Source: UBA11891 sp003533785 (GTDB taxonomy: Bacteria; Bacteroidota; Bacteroidia; Flavobacteriales; Flavobacteriaceae). Taken from it: a stretch of 64,000 bases of DNA. The stretch is taken from positions 40,677-104,676 of the forward strand of contig CATFEX010000023.1 of assembly GCA_949511625.1 (NCBI GenBank), read 5' to 3'. Position 1 is the first letter of the stretch. Every line of letters starts with the position of its first letter. Of the stretch, positions 53,326 through 63,358 are shown piece after piece. Both the position numbers and the translations under genes were made by a program. A model generated the notes under the pieces. It was not told where the DNA came from and did no database searches. It saw only the letters and a list, made by a program, of their open reading frames with translations.

Positions 53326-55440
53326 ATGGCAATTCTTGGACAAATACGACAACGTTCTTTCTTTTTAATTTTCATCATCGGAATGGCGCTATTTGCTTTC
53401 GTCATATCAGGTGTTTTAGATGGAAATAATAACAGTGGGGGACCAACAGACCCTATTGCAATTATCAATGAAGAAGAAATGAGCTTGGAACTCTTCCGAT
53501 TTCAAGTTGAGCAAACGGAACGCAACTATGGTTTCTCCACCCTTCAAGCCGTTCGTACTGTTTGGGATCAGAGCATACAGAATACCATTTTGAACCAACA
53601 ATTCGAAACGCTCGGGATTGATGCAGGAAGAGAACAAATAGAACAAATTGTATCTCAAAATCCATCTTTTGTTAGTGACGAACGCTTTTTAAATGAATTT
53701 GGAATCTTCGACTTCGGTATATTTACCAATTTCATTAATCTATTAAAAGAACAAAATCCAGCTGCTTACGAGCAATGGAAAATTCAAGAAGCCAATCTTG
53801 TTAATGTGGCAAAGCAAAACATCTACTTGGATCTTATTCGATCCAGCACCGGATTCACTGAAGAAGAAGGAAAGCTGGCCTATCACGTTGAGAATGATAA
53901 AATCAATATAGAGTTTGTCCAATTGCCTCTGGACCTTATTGATGACAGTTTAGTCAATGTGAGTGAGGCCGAGATCAAAAAATACATCAATGCAAATGCA
54001 GATCAATTTGAAACTGAAGCGAGTACTGCTATCCGATATGTAGTATTTGATGACATTGCTTCAGCAGATGATGAGGCTCAGCTTTATGCTTCTCTTGAAA
54101 AGCTGTTGGATTCCCAAGTAGAATACAACGAAGTATCTAAGCTTACAGATACTTTAGAAGGCTTTCGAACCACTGAGAATGTCATTGATTTTGTAGAAAA
54201 ATTTTCTGAAGTACCATACGATTCAACCTACCTTCCTAAGGGGAGATTGGCCAGTGAATATGCTGAGTTATTATTTAAGCTTGATAAAGGAGAAGTTTTT
54301 GGGCCATTCAAAGACGGGGGTTCCCTAAAATTGGCTCGCATGATCGACAAGAAACGCAAGGGTTCGATTCGAGCCAGTCATATATTAATCTCCTATGAAG
54401 GAGTTGCTAATCCGACTCCAGGGGTGACTCGGACTAAAGAAGAAGCACAACGTTTGGCCAATCGTTTGCTGCGTCAAGTACGTCGAAATCCTGATAATTT
54501 TGAAACACTGGCTCGTAACAATTCCGATGGTCCATCCAAAAGTCTTGGAGGTGATTTGGGCTTCTTTCAGGAGGGAACCATGGCACAGCCATTTTATGAC
54601 TATACCAATAGAAATCGGGTAGGGAAAATCGGCCTTTTAGAAACAGACTTTGGTTTCCATGTAGTCAAGATTACAGATAAAGAAGATGTGGTTTTATTAG
54701 CCGAAATTGTTCGTGAAATTGTCCCGTCAGACGAAACCTCAAACCGAGTTTTCCGCGAGGCTACTGAATTGGAAATGACTGCTAAGGAAAAAAGGGATTT
54801 AGAAGACGCAGCTGCAGCGGCAAACCTTTCCATAAAAGACCCTACTCAGATTGATATTCTAGATGAGTTGATACCGGGTATTGGCATGCAACGTAATATT
54901 GTCCAATGGGCTTTTGAGGACGACACTCAGCTGGGTACCATCCGACGCTTTAGTCTTTCAAAAGGAGGCTATGCCGTAGTGCAACTTTCGGATAAACTGG
55001 ACGCCGGATTACAAACAGTAGATCAGGCTCGTGAAGAGGTAACTCCTATTCTTCAGAATCAAAAGCGATTGGAACTTTTGACAGAAAAATTCGCTTCAGC
55101 TAGCTCACTAGAAACTTTAGCCGAAGCAAGTGAAACCGAGATCAAAACAGCTTCTGCCCTCACACAAGAAAACACAACCTTGCCTGGTGTTGGACAAGAA
55201 CCCTATGTCATTGGAGTGGCTTTTTCATTAAATGAAGGTGAGACTTCTTCTCTAATACAGGGGGAAAATGGTGCTTTCCTTGTTCGGTTGAATAAGAAGG
55301 AAGTGGCTCCAGATTTGCCGAGCTATGTGGCCTATGCCAATTCACTCCAAGAAGCTGAAAAAGCAAACCTAGAACAAGCCATTCTAGCTGCCCTAGAATC
55401 AGTAGCAGAGATTACGGACAACCGAGCGCAATACTACTAA
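53326..55440 (+). CDS. PpiD-like periplasmic peptidyl-prolyl isomerase
   Basis: A 704-residue membrane-anchored chaperone: N-terminal anchor helix (FFLIFIIGMALFAFVISGVL, about 12-31), a SurA/PpiD-type helical chaperone domain, and a parvulin domain near 345-450 (IRASHILISYEG, LGGDLGFFQEGTMAQPF). It would help fold outer-membrane proteins, which suits the preceding OMP, TPR and LptC genes. A well-formed terminator lies 27 bases downstream. Confidence 0.9.
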   Translation: MAILGQIRQRSFFLIFIIGMALFAFVISGVLDGNNNSGGPTDPIAIINEEEMSLELFRFQVEQTERNYGFSTLQAVRTVWDQSIQNTILNQQFETLGIDAGREQIEQIVSQNPSFVSDERFLNEFGIFDFGIFTNFINLLKEQNPAAYEQWKIQEANLVNVAKQNIYLDLIRSSTGFTEEEGKLAYHVENDKINIEFVQLPLDLIDDSLVNVSEAEIKKYINANADQFETEASTAIRYVVFDDIASADDEAQLYASLEKLLDSQVEYNEVSKLTDTLEGFRTTENVIDFVEKFSEVPYDSTYLPKGRLASEYAELLFKLDKGEVFGPFKDGGSLKLARMIDKKRKGSIRASHILISYEGVANPTPGVTRTKEEAQRLANRLLRQVRRNPDNFETLARNNSDGPSKSLGGDLGFFQEGTMAQPFYDYTNRNRVGKIGLLETDFGFHVVKITDKEDVVLLAEIVREIVPSDETSNRVFREATELEMTAKEKRDLEDAAAAANLSIKDPTQIDILDELIPGIGMQRNIVQWAFEDDTQLGTIRRFSLSKGGYAVVQLSDKLDAGLQTVDQAREEVTPILQNQKRLELLTEKFASASSLETLAEASETEIKTASALTQENTTLPGVGQEPYVIGVAFSLNEGETSSLIQGENGAFLVRLNKKEVAPDLPSYVAYANSLQEAEKANLEQAILAALESVAEITDNRAQYY

Positions 55441-55467
55441 AATAAAAGTTGAATAGAAGTACAGACG

Positions 55468-55502
55468 GACTTGGTTGATGAAAAATGAATCAAGTCTTTT
55501 TT
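55468..55502 (+). terminator. Intrinsic terminator of the envelope operon
   Basis: The nine-base stem GACTTGGTT / AATCAAGTC (one G-U pair) with an 11-base loop is followed by TTTTTT. It closes the operon that starts at coaX. The rest of 55441-55643 shows no gene. Confidence 0.85.
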
Positions 55503-55643
55503 GTTGACTTCTGAAAAAAATAGCTGAAATTAAAACAAGATTTCCTAAAAAGGCTTTTATTTTATAAGGTGCCCATTATCTTCACTGATGAAAAATTTAA
55601 TTCATCAATAAATTTGTTCGGGGCAGGGTATTTAAAAAATAAA

Positions 55644-56792
55644 ATGAAGTCAATAGAAAGGAACTACCCTCTTTTTTCAATTCTAATGCTTGTAGGCATT
55701 ATCGGGTTTTCTCAAACAAAAAGGGCGAGAGATTATGGTATTGAAATTGGTGTTTTTGAAACAGGTTCTTTTAATGCAATCACCGACGTAAAGGGTGTTT
55801 CAGTAGGGCACACTACTTTAATTGAAGGTGACGATATTAGAACGGGAATCACTGCCATAATTCCCCACCCAGGGAATATATACCAAGACAAGTTACCGGC
55901 TGCCATTTATATTGGTAATGGTTTTGGTAAAATGACGGGATATAGTCAAGTAGAGGAATTAGGAAATATAGAAACTCCCGTTGTTTTGACCAATACATTA
56001 AGTGTTCCTGTAGCGTCCAATGCGCTTATTAGTTACACCCTGGAGCAAAACGGAAATGAAGAGGTACGCTCAGTCAATCCAATAGTAGGGGAAACAAATG
56101 ATGCGTATTTAAATGACATTCGGGGGAGACACATCAAAGAAAAACATATTTTTCAAGCCATTACCCACGCAAAAACAGGACCCGTACCAGAGGGTAACGT
56201 GGGAGCTGGAACGGGTACAGTATGCTTTGGTTATAAAGGAGGAATCGGTACGTCATCAAGAAAAATTCCCAAATCCTTAGGAGGATATACCGTGGGTGTT
56301 CTTGTACAAACAAATTTTGGAGGCGTCTTAGAAATTAATGGGGCTCCTGTAGGTAAAGAACTCAACTCCTATCCCTATCACAAAATTATTTTGGACGAAG
56401 CCGACGGTTCCTGTATGATGGTTGTAATTACCGATGCCCCACTCAATGCTAGAAACTTGAAAAGAGTAGCTAAAAGAGCCATGATGGGACTGGCTAAGAC
56501 TGGTGGGATTGCATCAAATGGGAGCGGAGATTATGTAATTGCTATTGCTACTGCAGAAACCAATTATATTACCCACAATACTAAAGAACCTTTTTATGAC
56601 AGCAAAGTGTTGCGAAATGATGCAGTTAGCCCCCTCTTTTTAGCTACAATTGAGGCTACTGAAGAAGCAATAATTAATTCATTGTTCGCCGCGCAGACAA
56701 TGCGAGGCAAAGAAAATCATTTGATTTCTTCCATACCAATGAGTGAAGTCATTCGGATCTTGAAAAAGTATAATAAGATTAAGGTAAAATAG
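55644..56792 (+). CDS. P1-family peptidase (DmpA/BapA-like)
   Basis: A 382-residue Ntn-type aminopeptidase of family P1/S58. The signal peptide is in YPLFSILMLVGIIGFSQ, so it is exported. DVKGVSVGHTTLIEGDDIRT, GNVGAGTGTVCFGYKGGIGT and the autoprocessing site IASNGSGDYVIAIATA (cleavage before Ser near 294) are typical. It probably releases N-terminal residues or beta-peptides. The ATG at 55644 is preferred to an upstream in-frame start that would bury the signal peptide. It is convergent with the GHMP kinase gene. Confidence 0.88.
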   Translation: MKSIERNYPLFSILMLVGIIGFSQTKRARDYGIEIGVFETGSFNAITDVKGVSVGHTTLIEGDDIRTGITAIIPHPGNIYQDKLPAAIYIGNGFGKMTGYSQVEELGNIETPVVLTNTLSVPVASNALISYTLEQNGNEEVRSVNPIVGETNDAYLNDIRGRHIKEKHIFQAITHAKTGPVPEGNVGAGTGTVCFGYKGGIGTSSRKIPKSLGGYTVGVLVQTNFGGVLEINGAPVGKELNSYPYHKIILDEADGSCMMVVITDAPLNARNLKRVAKRAMMGLAKTGGIASNGSGDYVIAIATAETNYITHNTKEPFYDSKVLRNDAVSPLFLATIEATEEAIINSLFAAQTMRGKENHLISSIPMSEVIRILKKYNKIKVK

Positions 56793-56803
56793 AAGCTGAT
56801 CAG

Positions 56804-56826
56804 TAAAAGTCCCTGTATAAGGACTT
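56804..56826 (-). terminator. Weak terminator after the GHMP kinase gene
   Basis: The stem AAGTCC / GGACTT with an eight-base loop is followed on the minus strand by TTTTA. It is directly downstream of the kinase stop and would also lie at the end of the convergent P1 peptidase gene. Confidence 0.4.
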
Positions 56827-57714
56827 CTACACTATAAACTCCGAATAGGATTTTATAATCGAGAATCCTTTTTGGTTAAAATATTCTTGAGGACCTCCAC
56901 AAGCCAAAACAAAATCCCCTCCCCAAGCCCCTAGACTTTTCACACAACCGGGAAAGTCGGAAAAGTATTTCTCTTGGACACGAATGCGTCCAAGATGTGA
57001 TGCCATTACATCTTCGTGAACGTTTAGGTATTTCATGAATGTGTTTAGATTTCGGCATGACACTATTTCCTCTGTTAAATGGCTTATGGCATCAATGACT
57101 TTAGTATTGGTGGGTTTGATTTTATAGGCTGCTACTTCTTGTTGACTGTCCTGTTTGTGGTTGAGGTATACAAAAAACAAATCTTCTTTAAACGGAGGAT
57201 CAAAGGAGGGAATACTTACCTTGGGTTTGCCATTCACGCGCTGGTATAGGATAGGCTGTTCGGCTTGAGCACAAGCAATGTCATACCCACTCCCACCCAG
57301 TGTTGCCTCTAGAAGTTGATATGAATCGACAGCCGCCCACTGTGCGATATTGGCCAGAAGCGTAGAAGAAGAACCTAAGCCCCAACCTCGATCAAATTCC
57401 AATTGCGTAGTTATTTTTGTTCCTCTTTGGCAGAAGTCTTTGTTCTGTTCACGAACTGCATTCAAAACCATTTGCAGCCGGTTGGCAATCTCTGGGGCAT
57501 CGCTGTGAATTAGTTTAAAGTCATTTAGTTCAAATTGCGCTTCAAACCAACAGCTCCCATCCCAGGCCAAGCTTCTCCAAAACAGTTGCTCAATGGGGGA
57601 AGGTTCAACGTGAAGTTGTTGTCCTTTTTTCGTTGGAAGCGCTAGGGCTTTGGCACCCTCAAGAACAGTGTATTCTCCGGTCAACAGAAGCTTACCATGA
57701 CTGTAGAACTTCAT
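56827..57714 (-). CDS. GHMP kinase, probable mevalonate-pathway kinase
   Basis: A 295-residue GHMP-family kinase of the flavobacterial GYDIA type. HGKLLLTGEYTVLEGAKALA is the N-terminal motif, DRGWGLGSSSTLLANIAQW the phosphate loop, and LGGSGYDIACAQ the motif naming the group. HMG-CoA reductase directly upstream, one base away, argues for mevalonate or phosphomevalonate as substrate. Its product would feed isoprenoid and carotenoid synthesis. Which mevalonate step it performs cannot be told from sequence. Confidence 0.82.
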   Translation of the reverse strand: MKFYSHGKLLLTGEYTVLEGAKALALPTKKGQQLHVEPSPIEQLFWRSLAWDGSCWFEAQFELNDFKLIHSDAPEIANRLQMVLNAVREQNKDFCQRGTKITTQLEFDRGWGLGSSSTLLANIAQWAAVDSYQLLEATLGGSGYDIACAQAEQPILYQRVNGKPKVSIPSFDPPFKEDLFFVYLNHKQDSQQEVAAYKIKPTNTKVIDAISHLTEEIVSCRNLNTFMKYLNVHEDVMASHLGRIRVQEKYFSDFPGCVKSLGAWGGDFVLACGGPQEYFNQKGFSIIKSYSEFIV

Positions 57715-57715
57715 G

Positions 57716-59023
57716 TTATTTGATTAGAAAATTTTGAACTGCAGTGTGGCTAATCGTATTATTTTTAAAATGCTCTAATGCTAATTTCTTTTGCTCAGTA
57801 CTAGCATTAAGTTGATTGAGAATATTTAATAAATGCATTTTCATATGCCCTTTTTGTATTCCAGAAGTTACGAGAGAACGCAAGGCTGCAAAATTTTGTG
57901 CTAAACCAGCAACAGCAATTATTTGCATCAATTCTTTGGCTGTAGGTTGTTGCAACAAATCCAAACTCCACTGCACCATGGGATGAAGCTTTGTGAGTCC
58001 ACCAACTGTTCCAACGGCCAAAGGCAAATCAACTCGGAAAGTAAACACATCATTTTCAATAAAGGCATCTGAAAGGCTTTGGTAGCGTCCATTTCGGGCT
58101 GCATAGGCGTGAATCCCTGCTTCTATTGCACGAAAATCGTTGCCTGTAGCGACCACCACAGCATCCACTCCATTCATGATTCCTTTGTTATGGGTGACGG
58201 CTCGGTGGGGTTCTACTTGAGCAATATCTACTGCTTGGATTATTTTTTCAGCAAAGGTTTTTTGGCCCATGCCTTCCTCTGGTTCGAGCTGATTAACAGG
58301 ACATTGTACTTCGGCACGAACCAGACAATTGGGAACGTAGTTGGAGAGGATACTCATAACTACTTCTAGAGGTTCTTTTCCCGCGGAAAAGGGAGCATAC
58401 TGCTTGCCAATTATTACTAACTGGTCCGCTAGTTGCTCTAGGACTGAATTGATAAAATTGGCTCCCATCGCATCTTGGGTGTCAAACGTAGCGTGAAGCT
58501 GATAGTAGTCCTCCAATTCAGATGTTTTATCAATAAGTTGAAGGTCCAATAAGCCACCGCCTCTTTTTTGCATCCGCTCCGTGAGCGCACTACACGAATT
58601 GATGAGTTCCAATTTGTTAGCATCAAAGAAATTCTGAACTATTTGTGCCTTTTCACGGCATAAAAAATGGACTTGCCCTACTTTTTCAATCCCTAAAATT
58701 TGGGTTCTAAAGCCTCCTTTGTTGGCCCAGTATTTAGCCGATTTACCTGCCGCTGCAATTACTGAACTTTCCTCAATCACCATGGGAAGAGTGTAGTAGC
58801 GGCCATTGATTAAAAAATTGGGTGCCACCCCTAAGGGCAAGTAAAAATTGGAGAGGGTGTTTTCGATGAATTCATCGTGTTTGTCTTGAAGGTTCGGATC
58901 GCTATGCCAATAGGATGTTAAAAGCGTTTTTGCTGCCTCGGGATCTTCAAAGTGCTGTTCTACAATCCATTCAATTTTTTCGGTTTTGGTTCGTTTAGAA
59001 AAACCACTTACTGATCGCTGCAT
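57716..59023 (-). CDS. mvaA: Class II hydroxymethylglutaryl-CoA reductase
   Basis: A 435-residue HMG-CoA reductase of the bacterial class II type. Family segments are YTLPMVIEESSVIAAAGKSA (with the catalytic Glu), DAMGANFINSVLEQLA, NKGIMNGVDAVVVATGND (Lys and Asp of the active site) and GTVGGLTKLHPMV. It makes mevalonate from HMG-CoA. It shares a transcript with the GHMP kinase and is divergent from the DPP-IV gene. Confidence 0.93.
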   Translation of the reverse strand: MQRSVSGFSKRTKTEKIEWIVEQHFEDPEAAKTLLTSYWHSDPNLQDKHDEFIENTLSNFYLPLGVAPNFLINGRYYTLPMVIEESSVIAAAGKSAKYWANKGGFRTQILGIEKVGQVHFLCREKAQIVQNFFDANKLELINSCSALTERMQKRGGGLLDLQLIDKTSELEDYYQLHATFDTQDAMGANFINSVLEQLADQLVIIGKQYAPFSAGKEPLEVVMSILSNYVPNCLVRAEVQCPVNQLEPEEGMGQKTFAEKIIQAVDIAQVEPHRAVTHNKGIMNGVDAVVVATGNDFRAIEAGIHAYAARNGRYQSLSDAFIENDVFTFRVDLPLAVGTVGGLTKLHPMVQWSLDLLQQPTAKELMQIIAVAGLAQNFAALRSLVTSGIQKGHMKMHLLNILNQLNASTEQKKLALEHFKNNTISHTAVQNFLIK

Positions 59024-59104
59024 TGAAACTTTTTACCAAAGATAACTTATAAGAGGAAAATGGATTTAATTTTTTACTTTGCTCGTCAATTCAAAGACCC
59101 TGTC

Positions 59105-61267
59105 ATGAGAATAATTCAAACCCTACTGCTGGCATCTTTCCTGAGCTTAAATGCACAAAGCTTAACGAACAGCTCCATTTTTGAGGGAACCTTTAATCCC
59201 GAAAGTTTGGAGAGCTACCAATCTATGAAAGATGGGATACACTATACTGTGTTAAAATCGGATGAAAACAACCAAACCGCTCAAATTGTCAAATATGCCT
59301 ACCTAGATGGAAAGGCTCAAAAAACAATATTATCTTCAGGGGAAACAATTCCTTATTTTTCTTCCTGTAGTTTTTCAAAAGATGAAAGTAAAATATTGAT
59401 TGCTACTTCTGAATTTCCAATATATAGAAGGTCCAAACAGGCCATATATTATATATATCATTTGAATACGGGAGTTCTGATTCCCTTATTTGACACTAAA
59501 GATTCCTATCCTTGGGTACAAGAACCCTTATTCTCTCCAGATGGAACTAAAGTAGCTTTTGTTCATTTACGCAATATTTACATCAAAGATTTGGAGACAG
59601 GTTCCCTAGATCAAATTACCCAAGACGGGAGCAATGCTATTATCAATGGATTAACCGATTGGGTCTACGAAGAGGAATTTGGTTATGTACGTGCTTTTGA
59701 CTGGAACAGTAGCGGAACCCAATTGGCCTATTTGCGTTTTGATGAATCCCAAGTACCTGTTTTTTCTATGGATGTATATGGGCAAGACCTTTACCCATTT
59801 CCCTATCAATTTCGTTATCCTAAAGCAGGGGAAACCAATGCCACTTTGAGCATGCATGTATATGATGTATTGAAAAAAAATCATAAAAATCTTCGCTTTG
59901 GAGAAGAATCACCAGAGTATATTCCTCGTTTTCAATTTTCTAAAAAGTCAAATTTATTAAGTGTTCAAAGCTTGAATCGCCTTCAAAATCATTTGAAACT
60001 TTGGCAGTTTAACACGGTTACAGGTGAAGCCAAAATAGTTATAGAAGAGAAAGATGAGCGTTATGTTGATGTCCATAGTAATCTCCGATTTTTAGAGGAC
60101 AATAGTTTCCTTTGGACCAGCGAACGGGACGGATACAACCATCTGTATTATTTTTCCAGTGATGGTCGATTACAACGCCAATTGACCAAAGGGCCTTGGG
60201 AGGTGACTGATTTCTACCATTATAGTCCGAATACTAAAGAGGTTTATTATGCCTCCACAGAAATAGGGAGTACGGAACGAGCGGTCTATGCAGTGTCCCT
60301 GAACGGCAAACGCAAACGCATATTATCACATGACTATGGATATAATGGTGCCCTTTTCAGCAGCAATGCTCAATATTATATTCATTCTTTTTCAGACGCT
60401 ATTACGCCTCCAAAATATCAACTTCGAAAAACATCCAACGCCAAAGTCATTCGAACGGTACTTGAAAATACTTCTCTAAAGCAACAAATAACAGCATTAG
60501 GTCTTCCCAAAAAAGAGTTTAACACCTTAATGGTGAATGGGAACGAACTCAATATGTGGATGCTCAAGCCGAAAGATTTTGACCCCAATAAGCAATATCC
60601 CCTATTGATGTTTCAATATTCAGGACCAGGTTCTCAACAAGTGGCCAATCGTTGGACTTCTCAAAGAGATCTTTGGCATTATTTATTGACCCAAAAGGGA
60701 GTAATTGTTGCTTGTGTAGATGGAAGAGGAACTGGCTTTAGAGGATCTGATTTTAAAAAACAAACCTATTTAAATCTTGTTAAATATGAAACGGAAGACC
60801 AGATAGCAGCTGCAAGACAGCTTGGAACTCGTCCTTATATCGATGCCTCTCGTGTAGGCATTTGGGGCTGGAGTTATGGAGGGCATATGGCTCTTCAGAG
60901 TATCCTCACTGGGAATGGTATTTTTTCAACAGCTATATCCGTAGCCCCAGTAACAACTTGGCGTTTTTACGACACCATATATACCGAACGTTTTATGCGA
61001 ACTCCTCAAGAAAACCCCGAAGGATATGACTTGAATTCACCCCTCAATTATGCCGATCAATTAGAAGGTAAATTACTCTTGGTACATGGAAGTGGGGATG
61101 ATAATGTTCACGTTCAAAATTCGATGCGTATGATCCAAGCATTGATTGAAGCCAATAAAGATTTTGAATGGGCTATTTATCCCGATCAAAATCACGGAAT
61201 CGGTTCGGGGAATGCACTCATTCACTTGTTTGAGAAAATGACTATTTTTATTGAATCCAACCTATAA
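59105..61267 (+). CDS. Dipeptidyl peptidase IV (S9 family)
   Basis: A 720-residue exported serine peptidase removing X-Pro or X-Ala dipeptides. A signal peptide (TLLLASFLSLNAQS) begins at ATG 59105; the earlier in-frame ATG at 59060 is less likely. The beta-propeller has the double-Glu motif DWVYEEEFGYVRAFDW that anchors the substrate amine. The alpha/beta-hydrolase triad is Ser in GIWGWSYGGHM (about 590), Asp in GSGDDNVH (about 662) and His in DQNHGIG (about 697). The POT peptide transporter follows after nine bases. Confidence 0.93.
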   Translation: MRIIQTLLLASFLSLNAQSLTNSSIFEGTFNPESLESYQSMKDGIHYTVLKSDENNQTAQIVKYAYLDGKAQKTILSSGETIPYFSSCSFSKDESKILIATSEFPIYRRSKQAIYYIYHLNTGVLIPLFDTKDSYPWVQEPLFSPDGTKVAFVHLRNIYIKDLETGSLDQITQDGSNAIINGLTDWVYEEEFGYVRAFDWNSSGTQLAYLRFDESQVPVFSMDVYGQDLYPFPYQFRYPKAGETNATLSMHVYDVLKKNHKNLRFGEESPEYIPRFQFSKKSNLLSVQSLNRLQNHLKLWQFNTVTGEAKIVIEEKDERYVDVHSNLRFLEDNSFLWTSERDGYNHLYYFSSDGRLQRQLTKGPWEVTDFYHYSPNTKEVYYASTEIGSTERAVYAVSLNGKRKRILSHDYGYNGALFSSNAQYYIHSFSDAITPPKYQLRKTSNAKVIRTVLENTSLKQQITALGLPKKEFNTLMVNGNELNMWMLKPKDFDPNKQYPLLMFQYSGPGSQQVANRWTSQRDLWHYLLTQKGVIVACVDGRGTGFRGSDFKKQTYLNLVKYETEDQIAAARQLGTRPYIDASRVGIWGWSYGGHMALQSILTGNGIFSTAISVAPVTTWRFYDTIYTERFMRTPQENPEGYDLNSPLNYADQLEGKLLLVHGSGDDNVHVQNSMRMIQALIEANKDFEWAIYPDQNHGIGSGNALIHLFEKMTIFIESNL

Positions 61268-61276
61268 AAAATCAGA

Positions 61277-62806
61277 ATGACAACACCGGCGACTGTCAAT
61301 CAGAGTGATTACTTAGGTCACCCTAGGGGCTTATTTTATTTGTTTTTTGCAGAACTTTGGGAGCGCTTCAGCTTCTATGGCATGCGTGCTCTCCTAACGC
61401 TTTACATGGTCAACGAAATTTTTGAGGCCCTAGCTAATCGAGATATTGCTGCCGCTGCAGTATATGCATCCTATGGCTCACTGGTCTACGCCTCCACTGT
61501 AGTGGGAGGAAGAATTTCCGACCTCTATTTGGGGTATCGAAAATCTATTTTTTTAGGAGGGATACTGATGGCCTTGGGTCATTTTGTTTTAGCGGTCGAC
61601 AACAACATTGCCTTCTTTTTGGCATTGGCTTTCATTGTCGTTGGCAATGGTTTTTTTAAACCCAATATTTCCACTTTTGTAGGCTCATTATACCCCGATG
61701 GAGACCGGAGAAAAGATTCTGGCTTTGTTATTTTCTATATGGGAATTAACATTGGAGGCTGGATTGCCCCGCTGTTATGTGGCTATCTAGGAAGAGAATA
61801 TGGATGGCATTACGGCTTTGGTTTGGCTGGCTTTGGAATGCTTACTGGCCTGTTGTTTTTTTGGCGAGGGGTGGTAAATGGTGTTTTTGGAGACAAAGGA
61901 TTGCCAACCAATCCCAGTTTACTGAACGAGAAGGTAATGGGTGTCAAACGATCCGTTTTGATACCGACATTAGCCTTTTTGACTGCTCCTTTAATCGCTT
62001 TCCTTCTTTCTTCCTATAAGGCGGTTGGAAATGGAACGACTTGGTTCGGGGATCAAAACTTGGTCAATGTATTTTTTAAAGTTATTGGCATATTTATTGT
62101 TTTTTATGTAGCCTATATCCTAAAACAAGCCCAACCTGGGGAGCGTAAAAAACTGTTTGCAGCCCTTTTATTCACCTTGTTTATAACTCTTTTTTGGGGT
62201 TTTCATGAATTGTCAGGCTCTGTAATTACCCTATTTGCTGCTAGAAATGTGAATTTGAGTGTAATGGATGCAGCGCAGTCAAATTCGCTAAACTCTATGT
62301 TTATTATTCTACTTTCAATTCCCATTTCATTTATGTTTACTCGCTTGAGGAGTATTGGCAGAGATCCTCGTACACCCTTTAAGTTTGGATTGGGGCTGTT
62401 GTTTGCAGGGTTGAGTTTTTATATTCTTTCTATCAGTGGGATGTCGGCAGACGAAAGTGGCCGTGTACCCTTTAGCTATCTGTTGTTAATGTATTTCTTA
62501 TTGTCCGTTGGTGAGCTCTTTATGTCTCCCGTTGGGCTTTCTAAAATCACCGACCTTTCCCCAAAAAGAATTGTTGCTTTTATGATGGGTGTTTGGTTCT
62601 TGTCCTCAGCCTATGCTTTCCAATTGGTTGGATTTATTGGAAAACAACTGGCTATAGAAAGTTCCGACAGTGATGTGAGTGGATTTCAATCGTTAGATAT
62701 ATACATTAGTGGATTTGACTTGATTGCCAAATATGCTATTGCAGCCGCTATACTAATTTTAATTTTTTCACGTTGGATAAATAAGCTCATGGGTGACGTC
62801 CATTAA
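61277..62806 (+). CDS. POT/PTR-family proton-coupled peptide transporter
   Basis: A 509-residue inner-membrane di/tripeptide:proton symporter with 12-14 helices. FFAELWERFSFYGMRALLTL is the PTR signature with the ExxER motif, and GNGFFKPNISTFVGSLY and FYMGINIGGWIAP are the further family motifs. It is encoded right after DPP-IV and would import the dipeptides that enzyme releases. An exported thioredoxin gene follows by nine bases. Confidence 0.93.
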   Translation: MTTPATVNQSDYLGHPRGLFYLFFAELWERFSFYGMRALLTLYMVNEIFEALANRDIAAAAVYASYGSLVYASTVVGGRISDLYLGYRKSIFLGGILMALGHFVLAVDNNIAFFLALAFIVVGNGFFKPNISTFVGSLYPDGDRRKDSGFVIFYMGINIGGWIAPLLCGYLGREYGWHYGFGLAGFGMLTGLLFFWRGVVNGVFGDKGLPTNPSLLNEKVMGVKRSVLIPTLAFLTAPLIAFLLSSYKAVGNGTTWFGDQNLVNVFFKVIGIFIVFYVAYILKQAQPGERKKLFAALLFTLFITLFWGFHELSGSVITLFAARNVNLSVMDAAQSNSLNSMFIILLSIPISFMFTRLRSIGRDPRTPFKFGLGLLFAGLSFYILSISGMSADESGRVPFSYLLLMYFLLSVGELFMSPVGLSKITDLSPKRIVAFMMGVWFLSSAYAFQLVGFIGKQLAIESSDSDVSGFQSLDIYISGFDLIAKYAIAAAILILIFSRWINKLMGDVH

Positions 62807-62815
62807 AACAGCTTA

Positions 62816-63358
62816 ATGATGAAAAAAATCTTTCTTTTTGGGTTTCTTTTTATTGGTTTTACAGCTTTTGCTCAGCAAATTAAGTGGTTGTCACTAGAAG
62901 AGGCCTTAGAAGCACAGAAAGATAATCCCAAGAAGATTTTTATGGATGTGTACACCAAATGGTGTGGTCCATGTAAGTTGCTCGACCGTAAAACCTTTGC
63001 CAATCCCTATGTAGCTGCATACATCTCAGAAAATTATTACGCCGTAAAATTCGATGCAGAAGGTCAAGAAGAAATTAAATTTTATGGGAATACATTTACC
63101 AACCCCAATTTTGATCCAAATCGAAAAGGCAGAAACGCGACGCATCAATTCACTCAATTTCTGGGAATTTCTGCATACCCATCTATGGTGTTTATCAGTG
63201 AAACCGGAGATCCAATCATGCCTATTGTTGGATATCACAACCCCCAACAACTGGAACTTTTCCTCAAAATGATCAAACAAGGCGACTATCAAGTTTTCTC
63301 TTCAGCTGACGATTTCGAAAACTATCGCAAGAATTTTATTCCTCGTTTCAAAGACTAA
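62816..63358 (+). CDS. Exported thioredoxin-family protein
   Basis: A 180-residue thioredoxin-like protein with a signal peptide (MKKIFLFGFLFIGFTAFAQ). The redox site is WCGPC at 49-53 (Cys50, Cys53) and the cis-Pro loop is ISAYPSMVFISE. It probably reduces or isomerises disulfides in the periplasm. It is part of the DPP-IV/POT run, and its last 11 bases overlap the convergent ComEC-like gene. Confidence 0.88.
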   Translation: MMKKIFLFGFLFIGFTAFAQQIKWLSLEEALEAQKDNPKKIFMDVYTKWCGPCKLLDRKTFANPYVAAYISENYYAVKFDAEGQEEIKFYGNTFTNPNFDPNRKGRNATHQFTQFLGISAYPSMVFISETGDPIMPIVGYHNPQQLELFLKMIKQGDYQVFSSADDFENYRKNFIPRFKD